Below, one piece after another: positions 63,188 to 64,000 of a DNA stretch of 64,000 bases. Every line of letters begins with the position of its first letter. Within the stretch, counting starts at the first letter, position 1. The notes below the pieces were generated by a model, which did no database searches, had not been told where the DNA came from, and worked only from the letters and a program-made list of their open reading frames with translations. This stretch comes from Rhizobium sp. R635 (lineage in GTDB: Bacteria; Pseudomonadota; Alphaproteobacteria; Rhizobiales; Rhizobiaceae), in contig NZ_LOKX01000006.1 in the NCBI RefSeq assembly GCF_002211285.1, positions 1 to 64,000 on the forward strand, read 5' to 3'. The position numbers and the translations under genes were made by a program.

Positions 63188-63292
63188 TCTCACTCCCCTG
63201 GTTGCGGCTTCTTCCTTAGAGAAAAGCCGGCAGCCGGGTTTGATCGTTCTTGCGGAGTTTTGGCCGGTGTGCGGCGGCAGTCAAGGATGCGG

Positions 63293-63973
63293 TCAGGCGG
63301 TCTCGTGCCGGCGTACGCTGTAGGCGGCCATGAAGACCCGGATCGCGCCGCGGATGACGCGCTCGATTTCGTCGCGATGCGGCGGCTCCTCCATGGTTCC
63401 GAACAGGCGCAGCTTGAAGAAACTGCCGCTGGCGAGGTCCAGGAACTGGCCGGCGGCGAGATCGATGTCCTCAATCTTGAGCGTGCCTTCGGCGACATGC
63501 CGTTCCAGGAAGTCGCGCATGATGGTGCGCAGATTGACCGGACCCTTGAAGAAGCGCTGACAGAGCACCGGCATGCGCTCGCGCACGCCGAGAACGGTGC
63601 GCATCGCGTTGATGACCTTTTCGTCGGTCATATGGGTGACGAAGCTTATCCCGAATTCATACAGGCCGGCCTCGGGATCGTCATGTTCGGCAAGCGCCGT
63701 ACGCACGGCCGCCACGAAGGCGGCGCGCTCGGTCTCGATCATCGCCGAGAACAATTCTTCCTTGTTGGTGAAATAGACGTAGAGCGTTCCTTTGGAGACA
63801 CCGGCCTCGCGCGTCACGTCGTTCATGCTGGCGGCGTCGAAGCCCATCTTCATGAAGACACGTTTTGCGCCGGCAAGAATCTGCTGGCGCTTGGCCGGAT
63901 CTTCGCCCGCGGCAAATCTGCCTCCGGCGGCGGGAGGGCTGAAGACGGCGTCGTCGTCGGGTTTTAGCGTCAT
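63293..63973 (-). CDS. TetR family transcriptional regulator
   Basis: This 226-residue regulator has a polar N-terminal extension of about 25 residues, the TetR helix-turn-helix (about 28-75, ASMNDVTREAGVSKGTLYVYFTNKEELF) and a C-terminal domain of the AcrR type (TetR_C_7-like). AAGGAGAC precedes the ATG. A 16-bp palindrome lies just upstream, at the window edge. Regulators of this type commonly control a divergent efflux operon, which would lie outside the window to the right. Confidence 0.85.
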   Translation of the reverse strand: MTLKPDDDAVFSPPAAGGRFAAGEDPAKRQQILAGAKRVFMKMGFDAASMNDVTREAGVSKGTLYVYFTNKEELFSAMIETERAAFVAAVRTALAEHDDPEAGLYEFGISFVTHMTDEKVINAMRTVLGVRERMPVLCQRFFKGPVNLRTIMRDFLERHVAEGTLKIEDIDLAAGQFLDLASGSFFKLRLFGTMEEPPHRDEIERVIRGAIRVFMAAYSVRRHETA

Positions 63974-63981
63974 GTCTCCTT

Positions 63982-63997
63982 AACCGTGTTTACGGTT
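63982..63997. promoter_or_regulatory. Palindromic operator upstream of the terminal TetR gene
   Basis: AACCGT (63982-63987) and ACGGTT (63992-63997) are perfect inverted repeats around GTTT. The site begins 9 bp before the TetR start and overlaps its likely promoter, consistent with autoregulation. The neighbouring gene to the right is cut off by the window end. Confidence 0.5.
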
Positions 63998-64000
63998 TCG

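Overview
The window looks like chromosome or large-plasmid DNA of a Rhizobium-type alphaproteobacterium. This rests on very high GC with strong third-position GC bias, the dominance of sugar and polyamine ABC transporters, an ExoD-family protein, smo-type polyol transport genes, and rhizobial-style intergenic palindromes (a GAGCATGATG...CATCATGCTC family and a CCCTCCCC-rich family). I see no rRNA, tRNA, CRISPR array, transposase or phage gene. The gene assignments come from reading the translations; no database search was run.

Region 1 (1-12.3 kb): a CUT1 sugar ABC importer (binding protein, cut by the window edge, then two permeases and an ATPase) runs rightward. It converges on a leftward set encoding a PhyH-type dioxygenase, an SDR dehydrogenase, an SMP-30 lactonase and a GH2 glycosidase. 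A LacI regulator diverges from that set, followed by a class III nucleotide cyclase. Import, glycoside hydrolysis, sugar oxidation and lactone opening make a coherent but undefined oxidative sugar pathway. A 21-codon leader ORF with a near-ideal ribosome binding site ends directly before the GH2 start.

Region 2 (12.3-21 kb): an SDR and a DoxX protein, then dgoD (galactonate dehydratase) and a FadR-type regulator. These diverge from an araFGH-like CUT2 importer, an aldose 1-epimerase and an SDR. The shared control region is strikingly symmetric: two back-to-back promoters whose spacers each carry one arm of a 13-bp inverted repeat. The set fits oxidative use of D-galactose and/or L-arabinose.

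Region 3 (21-31 kb): osmC; a TetR regulator with a 36-bp palindromic operator next to an RND efflux pair; a cytoplasmic GH20 hexosaminidase convergent with a ROK kinase (amino sugar use); and an ExoD-family membrane protein.

Region 4 (30.8-41 kb): a SorC-type regulator, smoEFGK-like polyol importer, long-chain mannitol dehydrogenase, HAD phosphatase and FGGY kinase, with an RpiR-type regulator at the end. The expected flow is polyol to ketose to ketose phosphate.

Region 5 (41-50 kb): housekeeping and stress genes: an EI24-like membrane protein, a VOC protein and TetR pair with two operators, endonuclease III, a DUF2244 protein, an AraC-MGMT fusion, a second SorC regulator, transaldolase, DUF1345, DoxX and DUF1328 membrane proteins, and a LuxR-type regulator.

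Region 6 (50-57 kb): a ydcSTUVW-like putrescine/polyamine importer plus gamma-aminobutyraldehyde dehydrogenase in the E. coli gene order, with a LysR regulator upstream.

Region 7 (57-64 kb): an unknown anchored protein, lysS, gltX, a TerC-family gene whose leader can fold into a long stem hiding its ribosome binding site, then AraC-GyrI and TetR regulators at the window end. The least expected signals are the GH2 leader ORF, the terC leader stem, the symmetric dgoR/araF control region and the PhyH oxygenase in a sugar operon.
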